64,000 bases of DNA from Panacagrimonas sp041603235 (lineage in GTDB: Bacteria; Pseudomonadota; Gammaproteobacteria; Nevskiales; Nevskiaceae): NCBI GenBank assembly GCA_041603235.1, contig JBFIES010000011.1, positions 62,001 through 126,000 on the forward strand. The letters run 5' to 3'. Both the position numbers and the translations under genes were made by a program. Under the pieces are notes generated by a model. The model saw only the letters and a program-made list of their open reading frames with translations. It was not told the DNA's origin and searched no databases. Shown here one piece after another: positions 9,599-20,289 of this stretch (position 1 is its first letter; each line of letters starts with the position of its first letter).

Positions 9599-9869
9599 TT
9601 TCTTCCCCTGTGAGTCGTTGGTTATCAGGCTTTGTTGATGCTGATTATTGCTTGTCGAATCGAGATTAGGTGGCGCCTGAATGGCTGTCAAATGAAGGAT
9701 TTGTGTGCCTTTTACGCTGCCCGTACCTGAACTAAGGGAGGTTTACCCGCTTTGCCTGCGAGCGCTATGATCGCCCTCCATTCCAAGCCGTACGCTGCCG
9801 CTCGTGGAAATGTCCCCGAGCCAGGGCGGCTTACGCCGTTACGCCAGCATCTATTGAGGAAGAATCTTC

Positions 9870-12020
<2,151 letters not shown>

Positions 12021-12084
12021 TCCACCCGTAGCCGGATTTCACCCAATTAGCCTTACGTGCTGTAAACAAATTTCGGAGATTCAA

Positions 12085-13245
12085 ATGACTGACGCCGTCA
12101 TCGTTGATGCAATCAGAAGTCCCATGGGCCGCTCCAGGGGTGGTGTGTTCCGCAATGTGCGGGCAGAGGTTCTGTCCGCCACCCTGATGAAGGAAATTCT
12201 CAAGCGCAATCCTGCGGTCAAGGCCGAGGAAATCGAAGACGTGATCTGGGGCTGTGTCATCCAGACGCTCGAACAGGGCTTCAACATTGCCCGTAACGCC
12301 GGCTTGCTGGCTGGCCTGCCGATTACCGTGCCGGGCCAGACCGTGAACCGCCTCTGTGGTTCGAGCATGTCCGCCATTCATATCGCGGCCGCCAATGTCG
12401 TGGCAGGTGATGGCGACGTCTACCTCTGCGGCGGTGTCGAGCACATGGGGCACGTGCCCATGACCCATGGCTTTGACGGCGCGCCGGAAATGTCGGTCAA
12501 CACCGCCAAAGCGGCTGCCATGATGGGTCTGACCGCAGAAATGCTGACCCAGACGCACCAGATTGATCGCGCCTCGCAGGATGCGTTCGCACTGGCTTCG
12601 CACCAGCGCTCGCGCGATGCCTATGACAACGGCGAATTCAAGAATGAGATGATCGGAATTGAGGGCCATGATGCTGATGGCGCGCCGATTCTCGTGAACT
12701 TCGACGAAGTCGTTCGCCGCGACGCCAATCTTGAAGATCTTGGCAAGCTACGCCCGGCGTTTTCCCCCACGGGCTCGGTCACGGCCGGCAACAGCTCCGC
12801 CATTTCAGATGGTGCCAGCTGCGTTCTGGTCATGAGTGCAGACAAGGCCAAGGCCCTGGGTCTCAAGCCGCTGGCCAAGATCGTGGCCACTGCCGCCGCC
12901 GGTTGCAACCCGTCCATCATGGGCATCGGTCCTGTGCCTGCGACGCAGAAAGTGCTGCAGAAGGCAGGAATGGACATCAAGGACATCGATTACTTCGAAC
13001 TCAACGAGGCCTTTGCTGCCCAGTCGCTGGCGGTCATCAAGGATCTCAAGCTCGGTGATCGCATGGATCGCATCAACATTCGCGGCGGCGCGATTTCACT
13101 CGGGCATCCGCTGGGCTGCTCCGGTGCACGTATTACCGGTGCCTTGGCTCATGTGCTGAACGACAAGAAGGCCCAGTTTGGTATTGCCACCATGTGTATT
13201 GGCATGGGGCAGGGCGTTGCGACCCTGCTGGAGCGTGTGCAGTAA
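12085..13245 (+). CDS. fadA: Acetyl-CoA C-acyltransferase (3-ketoacyl-CoA thiolase), beta subunit
   Basis: Thiolytic last step of beta-oxidation. 386 residues. The nucleophile Cys is about residue 91 in NRLCGSSMSAIH; the other conserved loops are GGVEHMGHVPM, NEAFAAQSLAV, GGAISLGHPLGCSGARI (catalytic His) and TMCIGMGQG (catalytic Cys near the C-terminus). The start ATG follows a GGAGA ribosome site. It is directly behind fadB, and a strong hairpin terminator follows, so the transcription unit ends here. Confidence 0.96.
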   Translation: MTDAVIVDAIRSPMGRSRGGVFRNVRAEVLSATLMKEILKRNPAVKAEEIEDVIWGCVIQTLEQGFNIARNAGLLAGLPITVPGQTVNRLCGSSMSAIHIAAANVVAGDGDVYLCGGVEHMGHVPMTHGFDGAPEMSVNTAKAAAMMGLTAEMLTQTHQIDRASQDAFALASHQRSRDAYDNGEFKNEMIGIEGHDADGAPILVNFDEVVRRDANLEDLGKLRPAFSPTGSVTAGNSSAISDGASCVLVMSADKAKALGLKPLAKIVATAAAGCNPSIMGIGPVPATQKVLQKAGMDIKDIDYFELNEAFAAQSLAVIKDLKLGDRMDRINIRGGAISLGHPLGCSGARITGALAHVLNDKKAQFGIATMCIGMGQGVATLLERVQ

Positions 13246-13286
13246 CACAGATGTAACAATGGAGGCCTGCTGCAGCAGGAACCGGG

Positions 13287-13318
13287 GCGGGCTGATCGTG
13301 TGATCAGCCCGCCTTTTT
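13287..13318 (+). terminator. Rho-independent terminator after fadA
   Basis: Perfect 11-bp stem (GCGGGCTGATC pairing with GATCAGCCCGC) with the 4-base loop GTGT, followed directly by CTTTTTC. This is a textbook intrinsic terminator, about 40 bases after the fadA stop. Confidence 0.92.
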
Positions 13319-13339
13319 CGTATTTGCAATGAGAACTGC

Positions 13340-13355
13340 ATCACATCTTTGTGAT
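13340..13355. promoter_or_regulatory. Inverted repeat, possible operator ahead of aminotransferase gene
   Basis: ATCACA-TCTT-TGTGAT is a perfect 6-bp inverted repeat. It lies upstream of a possible -10 box TACTAT at 13360-13365, so a bound regulator would block or assist that promoter. The half sites resemble CRP-like ones but in the opposite order (TCACA then TGTGA), so the regulator cannot be named. Confidence 0.35.
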
Positions 13356-13428
13356 CCGTTACTATTGCCCGAATTGACAAGGAGATCGTTCTGGACGCCG
13401 ATTCAGGCCTTCAGAGTCAGACGCATTG

Positions 13429-14685
13429 ATGGAAACTGCCCAAGCAACCGAAGCAACTGAAGCATTGGTTTCGCGCCAAACATTTGACCAGGTCATGGTC
13501 CCCAACTACGCCCCGCTCGATGTGGTCCCGGTTCGCGGGGTCGGTGCACGACTGTGGGATCAGCAGGGTCGCGAGTATCTGGATTTTGCCTGTGGCATTG
13601 CCGTAACCGGGCTAGGGCATTGCCATCCGGCGCTGGTGGCCGCATTGAACGAGCAAGCGAATCGGGTCTGGCATTTGTCCAATGTAATGACCAATGAACC
13701 CGCACTGCGGTTGGCCAAGAGGCTGACCGAGCTGAGCTTTGCAGATCGCGTTTTTCTGGCCAACAGTGGATCGGAAGCCAACGAAGCGGCGTTCAAGCTA
13801 GCGCGCAAGCACGCGTCGATTCACGGCGGCCCTGAAAAACGTCAGATCATTTCTTTTTACAACGCCTTTCACGGGCGCACCTTGTTCGCGGTGTGTGTGG
13901 GCGGACAATCCAAGTACACCGAGGGCTTCGAACCTCTGCCAGGTGGTATCGACCACGTGCCTTTCAATGATCTGGAAGCATTCAAGGCGGCTATCTCTGA
14001 CAAGACCTGTGCTGTGGTGATGGAACCCGTGCAGGGGGAAGGCGGTGTCACGCCGGTGGACCCAGAGTTTGCAAAGGCTGTGCGCCAGCTGTGCGATCAG
14101 CACAAGGCGCTGCTGATATACGACGAAGTACAAACAGGCAACGGACGCAGCGGAACCTTGTTCGCCTACGAACAATTAGGCGTCACACCAGACATCCTGA
14201 CCACCGCAAAGGGACTGGGTGGCGGCTTTCCGGTGGCGGCAATGTTGACGACGCATGAGATTGCAGAAAGTCTGGCGTTTGGCACGCATGGCTCGACTTA
14301 TGGCGGTAACGCTCTGGCCAGCGCCGTGGCACTGGCGTCGATCAACGAAATCGCAAAGCCATCAACGCTGGCCAACGTTAAATCTCGCGGCGAACAGATT
14401 CGGGAAGGGCTACGCAGCATCTCCGAGCGTCACGGCGTGTTCGAGGCGGCGCGCGGAATGGGCCTGCTGCTGGGCGCGCCGATGACGCCCGAATGGAAAG
14501 GCCGTGCACGCGAGTTGATGGCGGCCTGCCTGCGCCACGGACTCTGGGTGCTGGTTGCGGGGCCTGACGTCATGCGTCTTGCGCCATCTTTGCTCCTGAC
14601 CGAATCAGAGGCAGCAGAAGGGCTTCGAAGCCTTGATGCTGCCTGTGCAGAATTGTGTTCTGTTGCACTTGCCGCCAACGGCTGA
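13429..14685 (+). CDS. argD: Acetylornithine/succinylornithine-type class III aminotransferase
   Basis: PLP-dependent aminotransferase of 418 residues. Expected ArgD/AstC role is transfer of the delta-amino group between acetylornithine and 2-oxoglutarate in arginine synthesis or breakdown. Motifs: LDFACGIAVTGLGHCHP near the N-terminus, NSGSEANEAAFKLARK (PLP phosphate loop), FHGRT, EPVQGEGGV, YDEVQTGNGRSG (Asp for pyridine N) and TTAKGLGGGFPVAAM, with the Schiff-base Lys near residue 260. The frame also has a TTG just before the ATG. Related GabT or ornithine transaminases cannot be excluded, since no other arg gene is adjacent. Confidence 0.85.
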   Translation: METAQATEATEALVSRQTFDQVMVPNYAPLDVVPVRGVGARLWDQQGREYLDFACGIAVTGLGHCHPALVAALNEQANRVWHLSNVMTNEPALRLAKRLTELSFADRVFLANSGSEANEAAFKLARKHASIHGGPEKRQIISFYNAFHGRTLFAVCVGGQSKYTEGFEPLPGGIDHVPFNDLEAFKAAISDKTCAVVMEPVQGEGGVTPVDPEFAKAVRQLCDQHKALLIYDEVQTGNGRSGTLFAYEQLGVTPDILTTAKGLGGGFPVAAMLTTHEIAESLAFGTHGSTYGGNALASAVALASINEIAKPSTLANVKSRGEQIREGLRSISERHGVFEAARGMGLLLGAPMTPEWKGRARELMAACLRHGLWVLVAGPDVMRLAPSLLLTESEAAEGLRSLDAACAELCSVALAANG

Positions 14686-14710
14686 AATTTCATGACCGCC
14701 GAGTCCTGAC

Positions 14711-16102
14711 ATGCACCCTTATCTCCGAAACTGTTTGATTGCTTCGTCCGCAGTGGCGTTCTCAGGCGTGTCGAATGTGACGCGTGCGCAAGCGACGGTT
14801 CCGGGGGCAGCGCATGATGCGCCGACGCGCGTTCTGCAGATCGAATCTGTTTCCGGCAACGTAAGTCTGCAACGAGACAGTAAATCCATTGCGATGCAGG
14901 CGGGCTTCCTGATATTTGGCGAAGAATCCCTGCAGCTCGGTGATGATGCCAGCGCAAGTCTTCGACTGGGTCGTTATGGTCGTCTCGACCTCGTACCACT
15001 GGATGGCAGCGCTGCACTGGTGTCCGAGAAGCTGCCGTTCTCCAGCTGGGCAACTGATCTGAGCACTGAATTGCGCGTCGATGGCGGCGCCTTGCATGTG
15101 GTGTGGCGGCGCCCTGCCCACGCGGATCGCTGGCCCCTGACGATTTCCGTAGGCCCTTGGCGTTCCGACCTTGGCGCCGGCGAGTTTCTGTTCCGGGGCG
15201 ACAGCAAGCGCGCCAGTGTCTGCAATGTTTCCGGCACGATGGAGGTCCGCTACGAGGGCAAGGGCTTCCGTCAGAGCCTTTCGCCGGGGCAGTGCTTCAA
15301 TCTGCGCAATGATGACTCGCCGGAACGGGTCGCCTTGGTTGCGAGCCATTGGAATTCGCTCTGGAGTAATCAGCTGGTGCGGGTGTCAGATGGCGCTCCC
15401 GTAGTTTCTCTTGTGCAGCTGTCGCCAGCCGAATCACGCGTTCGTCGTGAAGCCGAAAGCCTGAGGCCCATCGATGCGCCAGAGAATACGCCCACTCTCG
15501 ATACACGCCAGGAGCCGGTCGTTGCGGCTCCGCCAGCACAGGGTCAGAGCATTGCATCACCTGTAACAAGTTCGCCCCCTGCGCAGCAAGAAGTAGTGGT
15601 GGAAGAATCGTTCAGACCACAAGCCGAGACCCTTGAAGCGCCCGCAGTGCCCGAGTCTGCAGTTGTGGAGCAGACTTTTGTGCCGGTGACGGCACCCGCA
15701 GTGCCTGCTCAGATCCCCGTGGTTGAGGTGGCACCCATCGAGGCTCAATCCGAAAATTCGTCCTCTGCAGCGCCAGCTCCGCAGCGTGAGTCGCTGATCT
15801 ACCGGGCACCCGAGAGACCTGTGGTGGCCGTGCCGTCCAGTGATTTCTCAGCGGGTCCGGATGGCCCGGAATGGATCATCAACGTGATGACGGTGACCAG
15901 TCAGGAAACTGCGATGGAGCACATCCAGCGACTCAACAATGCCGGCTACCCAGCCACACTGCGCTCAGAGACGGTGCGCTCCCGCGCGTCCTATCGGGTC
16001 ATCGTGCCGGGCATTGGCAGTGAAGCAGGTGCGCAGAGAGTAGTGGGGCAGCTCAAGAAGAAAATGGGTTACAGCGCGGCCTGGGCTCTGCAGAAACGGT
16101 AG
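14711..16102 (+). CDS. Secreted FecR-domain protein with C-terminal SPOR domain
   Basis: 463 residues. A signal-like N-terminus (about 1-27, ending near TRAQA) is followed by a FecR-type beta domain: VSGNVSLQRDSKS and the following AGFLIFGEESLQLGDDASASLRLG, about 45-95. The middle (about 240-370) is Pro/Ala/Glu/Val-rich and probably unstructured. The last 75 residues (EWIINVMTVTSQETAMEHI through AGAQRVVGQLKKKMG) form a SPOR domain, which in known proteins binds denuded septal peptidoglycan. The combination suggests a periplasmic, division-site-associated protein. No FecI/FecA genes are adjacent, so iron signalling is unlikely. Confidence 0.8.
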   Translation: MHPYLRNCLIASSAVAFSGVSNVTRAQATVPGAAHDAPTRVLQIESVSGNVSLQRDSKSIAMQAGFLIFGEESLQLGDDASASLRLGRYGRLDLVPLDGSAALVSEKLPFSSWATDLSTELRVDGGALHVVWRRPAHADRWPLTISVGPWRSDLGAGEFLFRGDSKRASVCNVSGTMEVRYEGKGFRQSLSPGQCFNLRNDDSPERVALVASHWNSLWSNQLVRVSDGAPVVSLVQLSPAESRVRREAESLRPIDAPENTPTLDTRQEPVVAAPPAQGQSIASPVTSSPPAQQEVVVEESFRPQAETLEAPAVPESAVVEQTFVPVTAPAVPAQIPVVEVAPIEAQSENSSSAAPAPQRESLIYRAPERPVVAVPSSDFSAGPDGPEWIINVMTVTSQETAMEHIQRLNNAGYPATLRSETVRSRASYRVIVPGIGSEAGAQRVVGQLKKKMGYSAAWALQKR

Positions 16103-16138
16103 TCCCCGAATTGGCTGCCGCAGCCCGATGAGAATGAA

Positions 16139-16942
16139 TCAGTTCTCGCGTTTGGCCACATAGCCCGAGCTGGTTTCTCGCAGCAGGCGTTCCATCTCCA
16201 TGTGAATTTTGGGCGAGGCTGCAAGGATGTTTCCGGTGTCCAGTACGTCCTTGCGACCGTGAATTTCTGTCACGATGCCGCCCGCTTCTTCTACCAGCAG
16301 CAGGCCCGCCGCAATATCCCATGGCTTGAGATTGATCTCCCAGAATGCATCCAGTCGACCAGCCGCGACATAGGCAAGATCCAGCGCGGCCGAACCGGCG
16401 CGACGTACGCCAGCGGTGTTGGCCACAATATTGCTGAGCATGGGGGCGTAGGTTTCCAGACTCTCTTCACGCAGTGGCACGCCGGTACCGATGAGCGCCT
16501 CGTCCATGTCCTTGCAGCCACTGACGCGAATTTTGCGATTGTTCAATGTTGCGCCCACGCCGCGGCTGGCGATGTACAAATCCTGCGTGCAGGGGGCGTA
16601 GATGACGCCATGTTCAATCTTGCCTCTGACCTGAATTCCAATTGATACGGCAAAATGAGGCAGTTGATGCAGGTAATTGGTGGTGCCATCAAGCGGATCA
16701 ACAATCCAGACGATCTCGTTTTCACCGATCATTCCACCTTCCTCGCCCAGAATGGCGTGCTGCGGATAGGCTTTATGAATCGTTTGAATGATTTCGCGTT
16801 CCGCGCCTCGATCAACCAGAGTGACAAAATCGTTCCGACCCTTGCGTTCCACTTGCAGCTGCGGAACACGATCCAGATTGCGCATGATGTGATTTCCCGC
16901 ACTGCGCGCAGCAGACACGGCAATATTGATTAATGGATGCAT
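16139..16942 (-). CDS. suhB: Inositol-1-monophosphatase family protein
   Basis: 267 residues, the typical SuhB length. Mg-dependent phosphatase motifs: EEGGMIGENE (metal-binding Glu), WIVDPLDGTTNYLHQLPHFAVS (DPLDGT signature, about 85-100) and the C-terminal KPWDIAAGLLLVEEAGG. In E. coli SuhB also binds RNA polymerase and NusA during rRNA transcription; that extra role is established there, only inferred here. It is divergent from trmJ, a common neighbour of suhB in gammaproteobacteria. Confidence 0.95.
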   Translation of the reverse strand: MHPLINIAVSAARSAGNHIMRNLDRVPQLQVERKGRNDFVTLVDRGAEREIIQTIHKAYPQHAILGEEGGMIGENEIVWIVDPLDGTTNYLHQLPHFAVSIGIQVRGKIEHGVIYAPCTQDLYIASRGVGATLNNRKIRVSGCKDMDEALIGTGVPLREESLETYAPMLSNIVANTAGVRRAGSAALDLAYVAAGRLDAFWEINLKPWDIAAGLLLVEEAGGIVTEIHGRKDVLDTGNILAASPKIHMEMERLLRETSSGYVAKREN

Positions 16943-16991
16943 CTGTACAGTTTAATGCAGCACCGGCCTCGACATCTGCGGTTTTTACGCG

Positions 16992-17795
16992 ATGAGTGCC
17001 CAAATGTCTGAAAAGCCCAATGACAGCGAGGCCTTGATGCGCAACATTCGCATCGTGCTGGTGCGCACATCGCACCCCGGCAACATCGGCGGGGTGGCGC
17101 GCGCCATGCTCAATATGGGACTGACACAGCTGACACTGGTTGCGCCTCGGCTGTTTCCCGACGAGCAGGCGACTAGCCGCGCTGTAGGTGCCGAGCGTGT
17201 GCTCGAAACAGCCGTTGTGGTCGAGACACTTGAGCAGGCCATCGCAGATTGCACGCACGTCCTGGCGACATCAGCCCGCCCACGCCATCTGGGAGATGAG
17301 CCCATACATCCCGGGCCCGCGGCAAGCCGGCTGATCGAGGCTGCCGGGTCGGGGCCGGTTGCGCTGGTGTTTGGAAACGAGCGCACCGGCTTGAGCAATA
17401 GTGAGCTTGAGTTGTGCCAGGTACACACCATGATTCCCTCCAGCGAACAATATTCTTCGCTGAACCTGGCTGCCGCCGTCCAGATTTACGCCTGGGAACT
17501 GCGCAAGGCCTTGGTGGAGCCCCAAAAGGTTTCGCCCAAGGACGGACATCCGCGTTTCGTTGCGCCCACGCACCAGCAGGGCGAGGATTTCTACGCGCAC
17601 CTTGAAAGAGTTTTGCTCAAGACCGGATTTCTTGATCCGGACAATCCCAGGTTGCTGATGCGGCGGCTGCGGCAGTTCGTCAGTCGGGGGCGTCCAGACC
17701 TCAATGAGCTGAATATCCTGCGCGGCATTCTGACTTCCATCGAAACCCCCAAGCGACGAAACCCGCGCAATAAGAACACCTCGGATCCATCGTGA
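16992..17795 (+). CDS. trmJ: tRNA (cytidine/uridine-32-2'-O)-methyltransferase
   Basis: SPOUT-family enzyme that 2'-O-methylates position 32 in the tRNA anticodon loop using SAM. 267 residues, close to E. coli TrmJ. The N-terminal motif IVLVRTSHPGNIGGVARAM contains the catalytic Arg/Asn region; the trefoil-knot SAM motifs are ALVFGNERTGLSNSELE and IPSSEQYSSLNLAAAVQI. The C-terminal extension (LMRRLRQFVSRGRPDLNELNILRGIL) is the expected family tail. A second ATG four codons in is a possible start. The stop overlaps the next gene. Confidence 0.95.
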   Translation: MSAQMSEKPNDSEALMRNIRIVLVRTSHPGNIGGVARAMLNMGLTQLTLVAPRLFPDEQATSRAVGAERVLETAVVVETLEQAIADCTHVLATSARPRHLGDEPIHPGPAASRLIEAAGSGPVALVFGNERTGLSNSELELCQVHTMIPSSEQYSSLNLAAAVQIYAWELRKALVEPQKVSPKDGHPRFVAPTHQQGEDFYAHLERVLLKTGFLDPDNPRLLMRRLRQFVSRGRPDLNELNILRGILTSIETPKRRNPRNKNTSDPS

Positions 17796-18157
17796 ATATC
17801 GCCATAATTGTCCTTCTCAGTGTGAATCTCGCACTGCTCGGTCTGCTGATCTGGCGTCAGTTGTTGTTGCGCAGTGAGCTGCAGCAGCTGCGCATGCGCT
17901 TCGAGCATCTTGATGCCCTGCCGCGGCAATCAAACGAACTGATGCAGGAGGCTCAGGCCGGGACGGTGCTGATTTCGCTGCGCATCCTTAATCCGATGCA
18001 ACTCGCGATCAACAAGGTCTGGCTGGCCGGCATTGCGGGGCGCATCACCCCAACCGGCATTCGCCGCATCGTGGCGCACGAAGCCGTCAAGCAGATTGAT
18101 CGCGAGCTCGAACGCTTTGGCGTGGTGGCTCAGGTCAAGGCCGTCGATCATCGCTGA
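17792..18157 (+). CDS. Small single-pass membrane protein, unknown function
   Basis: 121 residues starting with GTG inside the trmJ stop, so it is probably translationally coupled. Residues 3-22 form one hydrophobic transmembrane helix, followed by a short coiled-coil-like helix (RSELQQLRMRFEHLDAL) and a compact domain (VLISLRILNPMQLAINKVW, then RIVAHEAVKQIDRELERFGV). I do not recognise the family by name. The reading frame is well supported by tight packing with its neighbours on both sides. Confidence 0.75.
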   Translation: MNIAIIVLLSVNLALLGLLIWRQLLLRSELQQLRMRFEHLDALPRQSNELMQEAQAGTVLISLRILNPMQLAINKVWLAGIAGRITPTGIRRIVAHEAVKQIDRELERFGVVAQVKAVDHR

Positions 18158-18158
18158 C

Positions 18159-18602
18159 ATGCTGTGGCTCGCTCTGCTTTGTCTGCTTGCTGCGACTGCG
18201 CTTGCGGGTCTGATTCTCAAGTTCGGCTTTGCTGTCAGCGCATTACGCGAAGACGTCATTGAGGAGGAAACCACCAGGGCTGAAGCTGCGCGATTGGCGC
18301 GCGCGGATCGTCATATCGAGGGTGTCCAGAAGTTCTCTCGCGGCGCGTGGCGGGTCGGGAACGGCTTGGTACGCTCTCTCAGCAGTCAGATCGCCAAAGC
18401 CTCTGCGCGCCGAGGCGTCGGTGGCGAGTCGCCAGCAGCTTTGTCGGAGGAGGGAGCTGTGGCAGAAGGCCGCGACGCCGCAGTGCCGCCGGCTGCGCCA
18501 TCGGAGAGGGATGCAGGCAGCTTGCTGACTGGCACTGCAACTTCTGATGCAAGTGAGGCAAAGCTCTCATCGCGAAAACCTGCTGACCCGGACGCCAGTT
18601 AG
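18159..18602 (+). CDS. Small membrane-anchored hypothetical protein
   Basis: 147 residues, starting one base after the preceding stop. The first 25 residues are a hydrophobic anchor (LWLALLCLLAATALAGLILKF). The rest is Ala/Ser/Glu/Arg-rich and looks disordered toward the C-terminus (SERDAGSLLTGTATSDAS). The longer open frame beginning inside the previous gene is not needed. No family recognised. Together with the preceding gene it forms a pair of small membrane proteins behind trmJ. Confidence 0.65.
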   Translation: MLWLALLCLLAATALAGLILKFGFAVSALREDVIEEETTRAEAARLARADRHIEGVQKFSRGAWRVGNGLVRSLSSQIAKASARRGVGGESPAALSEEGAVAEGRDAAVPPAAPSERDAGSLLTGTATSDASEAKLSSRKPADPDAS

Positions 18603-18607
18603 GGCTG

Positions 18608-18616
18608 TGGTTTAAT
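18608..18616 (+). promoter_or_regulatory. Extended -10 element giving a leaderless start for the DUF2946-like gene
   Basis: TGG-TTTAAT is an extended -10 box whose last base is 7 bases before the ATG at 18624. Transcription would therefore begin at or next to the A of the start codon, giving an mRNA with no leader. No ribosome site is visible before that ATG. Confidence 0.4.
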
Positions 18617-18623
18617 TGCCGTC

Positions 18624-19010
18624 ATGTTCCGCTTGCCGATGAAGACAACAGGCCGCTGCCTGGCCGCGCTGGCGCTGTTGGCTCAGTTGCTGATGCCGGC
18701 GGCGATGGCGCACACCGATGCAAGCGTTGCCTTGTGTGGAAACGGTGCAGGATTCAGCGTTCTGGAACGCAAACTGCTCGCGATTGCACCGCCAGAGCTG
18801 ATCCAGTCACTGGGCTATTCGCCGGTTCTGGATGATCGTCATTGCGATCTGTGTCTGGGCCTGACGGATATCACGCATCACGCCGGACCGACCACGATCC
18901 CAAGGCTGGGTGTACTCGATCTGCCGCTGCCAGTGTCTGACTGCATGGTGCTCGAGTCATGCTCAGGCGAGGGCTTTGATGCCCGAGGTCCACCGCGAAT
19001 CCGAAGCTGA
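18624..19010 (+). CDS. DUF2946-like secreted protein, possibly copper-related
   Basis: 128 residues with a signal peptide (RCLAALALLAQLLMPAAMA-HTD). The mature part has a CxxC-type HCDLCLGL segment and further Cys and His residues, as in small exported proteins of the DUF2946 group, which often sit next to copper-responsive outer-membrane genes. An internal ATG five codons later is an alternative start. It lies 53 bases upstream of the Met/His-rich outer-membrane protein gene on the same strand, so the two are likely to act together. Copper is an inference from composition and neighbour, not shown. Confidence 0.65.
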   Translation: MFRLPMKTTGRCLAALALLAQLLMPAAMAHTDASVALCGNGAGFSVLERKLLAIAPPELIQSLGYSPVLDDRHCDLCLGLTDITHHAGPTTIPRLGVLDLPLPVSDCMVLESCSGEGFDARGPPRIRS

Positions 19011-19063
19011 TCTGTCAGGGACGCTATCGGCGTCTTTTCAAGTAAAGAACACCCGGATTCCAG

Positions 19064-20149
19064 ATGAAAACCAGAACTATTTTTCTGGCCGCCACCAGCG
19101 GCCTGCTCCTGAACCTTGGCCTTGCACCTGCTTTTGCCGAGCATTCCCATTCCTCCGTACGTCCGGACAGTCATGCGCCCGCCGGGGTCATGGCTGACCA
19201 CATTCACAAGGCCGGTGAATGGATGTTCTCGTATCGCTACATGAACATGCTGATGCAGGACAACGCGATTGACGAAAACGAAGTCTCGCCAGAGCAAATT
19301 GTGACAACCGTGGCTAACCCCTTCGCAGGCCAGCCCATGCAACCGCCGACACTGCGCGTGGTGCCCACCGACATGCGCATGGAAATGCACATGCTTGGCG
19401 CCATGTATGCACCGAACGATCATTTCACCTTGATGCTGATGCTGCCGTACGCAACGCGCACCATGAATCACATCACTTTCCAGGGCGGAATGGGAACCAC
19501 GCGGCTTGGCAGCTTCCAGACGCAGTCCAGTGGCCTGGGGGACGTCAAGGTCCGTGGTTTGTTCTCTGTTGATCACTCAGCGGACCGGTCGACTCACGCC
19601 AGCTTTGGCATCAGTTTGCCGACAGGTTCCATCACCGCGACAGACCGCATCCTCACGCCGATGGGCGCCACACCCACGCCGCGCCTGCCATATCCGATGC
19701 AGGTGGGCTCGGGCACCTATGATCTGCTCCCCGGGCTTACGCACTCGGGCCACGCTGGAATCTGGGGTTGGGGCGCGCAGTACGAAGGCCAGATCCGTCT
19801 GGGCCGAAACAATGAGGATTATTCCTTCGGAGATACCCACGTAATCAGTGCCTGGGCCAGCGTGCAGCCCGTCAGCATGATGAGTCTGTCGCTGCGAGTG
19901 CGTGGCCAGAATCAGGCCACGATCGACGGCTCGGACGCGCAGATTATTGCACCGGTACAGACGGCTGACCCCGATCATCACGGCGGTGACCGGGTCGATA
20001 TCGGCGCTGGCATCAATCTGGCCGGGCAGGGCAGGCTGCGCGGGCACCGGCTCTCTGTGGAGTGGCTGGAGCCGGTCTATCAGAACCTCAATGGTCCGCA
20101 GCTGGAAGTGCGGCAGGTGCTCAGCGCCAGCTACCAGTACGCGTTCTGA
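19064..20149 (+). CDS. Met/His-rich outer-membrane protein (phenol MetA-like transporter family)
   Basis: 361 residues. Signal peptide to about residue 25 (LNLGLAPAFA-EHSH), then alternating beta strands typical of the COG4313 MetA-type outer-membrane barrel, ending in the C-terminal aromatic signature SYQYAF. The chain is notable for Met and His: EHSHSSVRPDSHAP, MEMHMLGAMYAPNDHF, LMLMLPYATRTMNH and QTADPDHHGGDR. Such composition suggests copper or silver binding. It is paired with the small Cys-containing DUF2946-like gene upstream. The barrel call is firm; the metal role is inferred. Confidence 0.75.
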   Translation: MKTRTIFLAATSGLLLNLGLAPAFAEHSHSSVRPDSHAPAGVMADHIHKAGEWMFSYRYMNMLMQDNAIDENEVSPEQIVTTVANPFAGQPMQPPTLRVVPTDMRMEMHMLGAMYAPNDHFTLMLMLPYATRTMNHITFQGGMGTTRLGSFQTQSSGLGDVKVRGLFSVDHSADRSTHASFGISLPTGSITATDRILTPMGATPTPRLPYPMQVGSGTYDLLPGLTHSGHAGIWGWGAQYEGQIRLGRNNEDYSFGDTHVISAWASVQPVSMMSLSLRVRGQNQATIDGSDAQIIAPVQTADPDHHGGDRVDIGAGINLAGQGRLRGHRLSVEWLEPVYQNLNGPQLEVRQVLSASYQYAF

Positions 20150-20256
20150 GGTTTGTCGGGCGCTGCTTCGGACAATTGTCGGAGCAGTGCCAGAATAATT
20201 TCTGGTCCCGGAGCACGGAATCAGGGGCGGGAATCGGACCCCAGCGGAAGGCGCGC

Positions 20257-20262
20257 TAAAAT
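20257..20262 (+). promoter_or_regulatory. Probable -10 box of cysE
   Basis: TAAAAT, 27 bases before the cysE ATG, with an AGGAAGG ribosome site between. The -35 region (TCGGAC at 17-bp spacing) is poor, so an activator may be involved. Confidence 0.4.
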
Positions 20263-20289
20263 GAGCGCCTACTCAGGAAGGTCAGAGCC

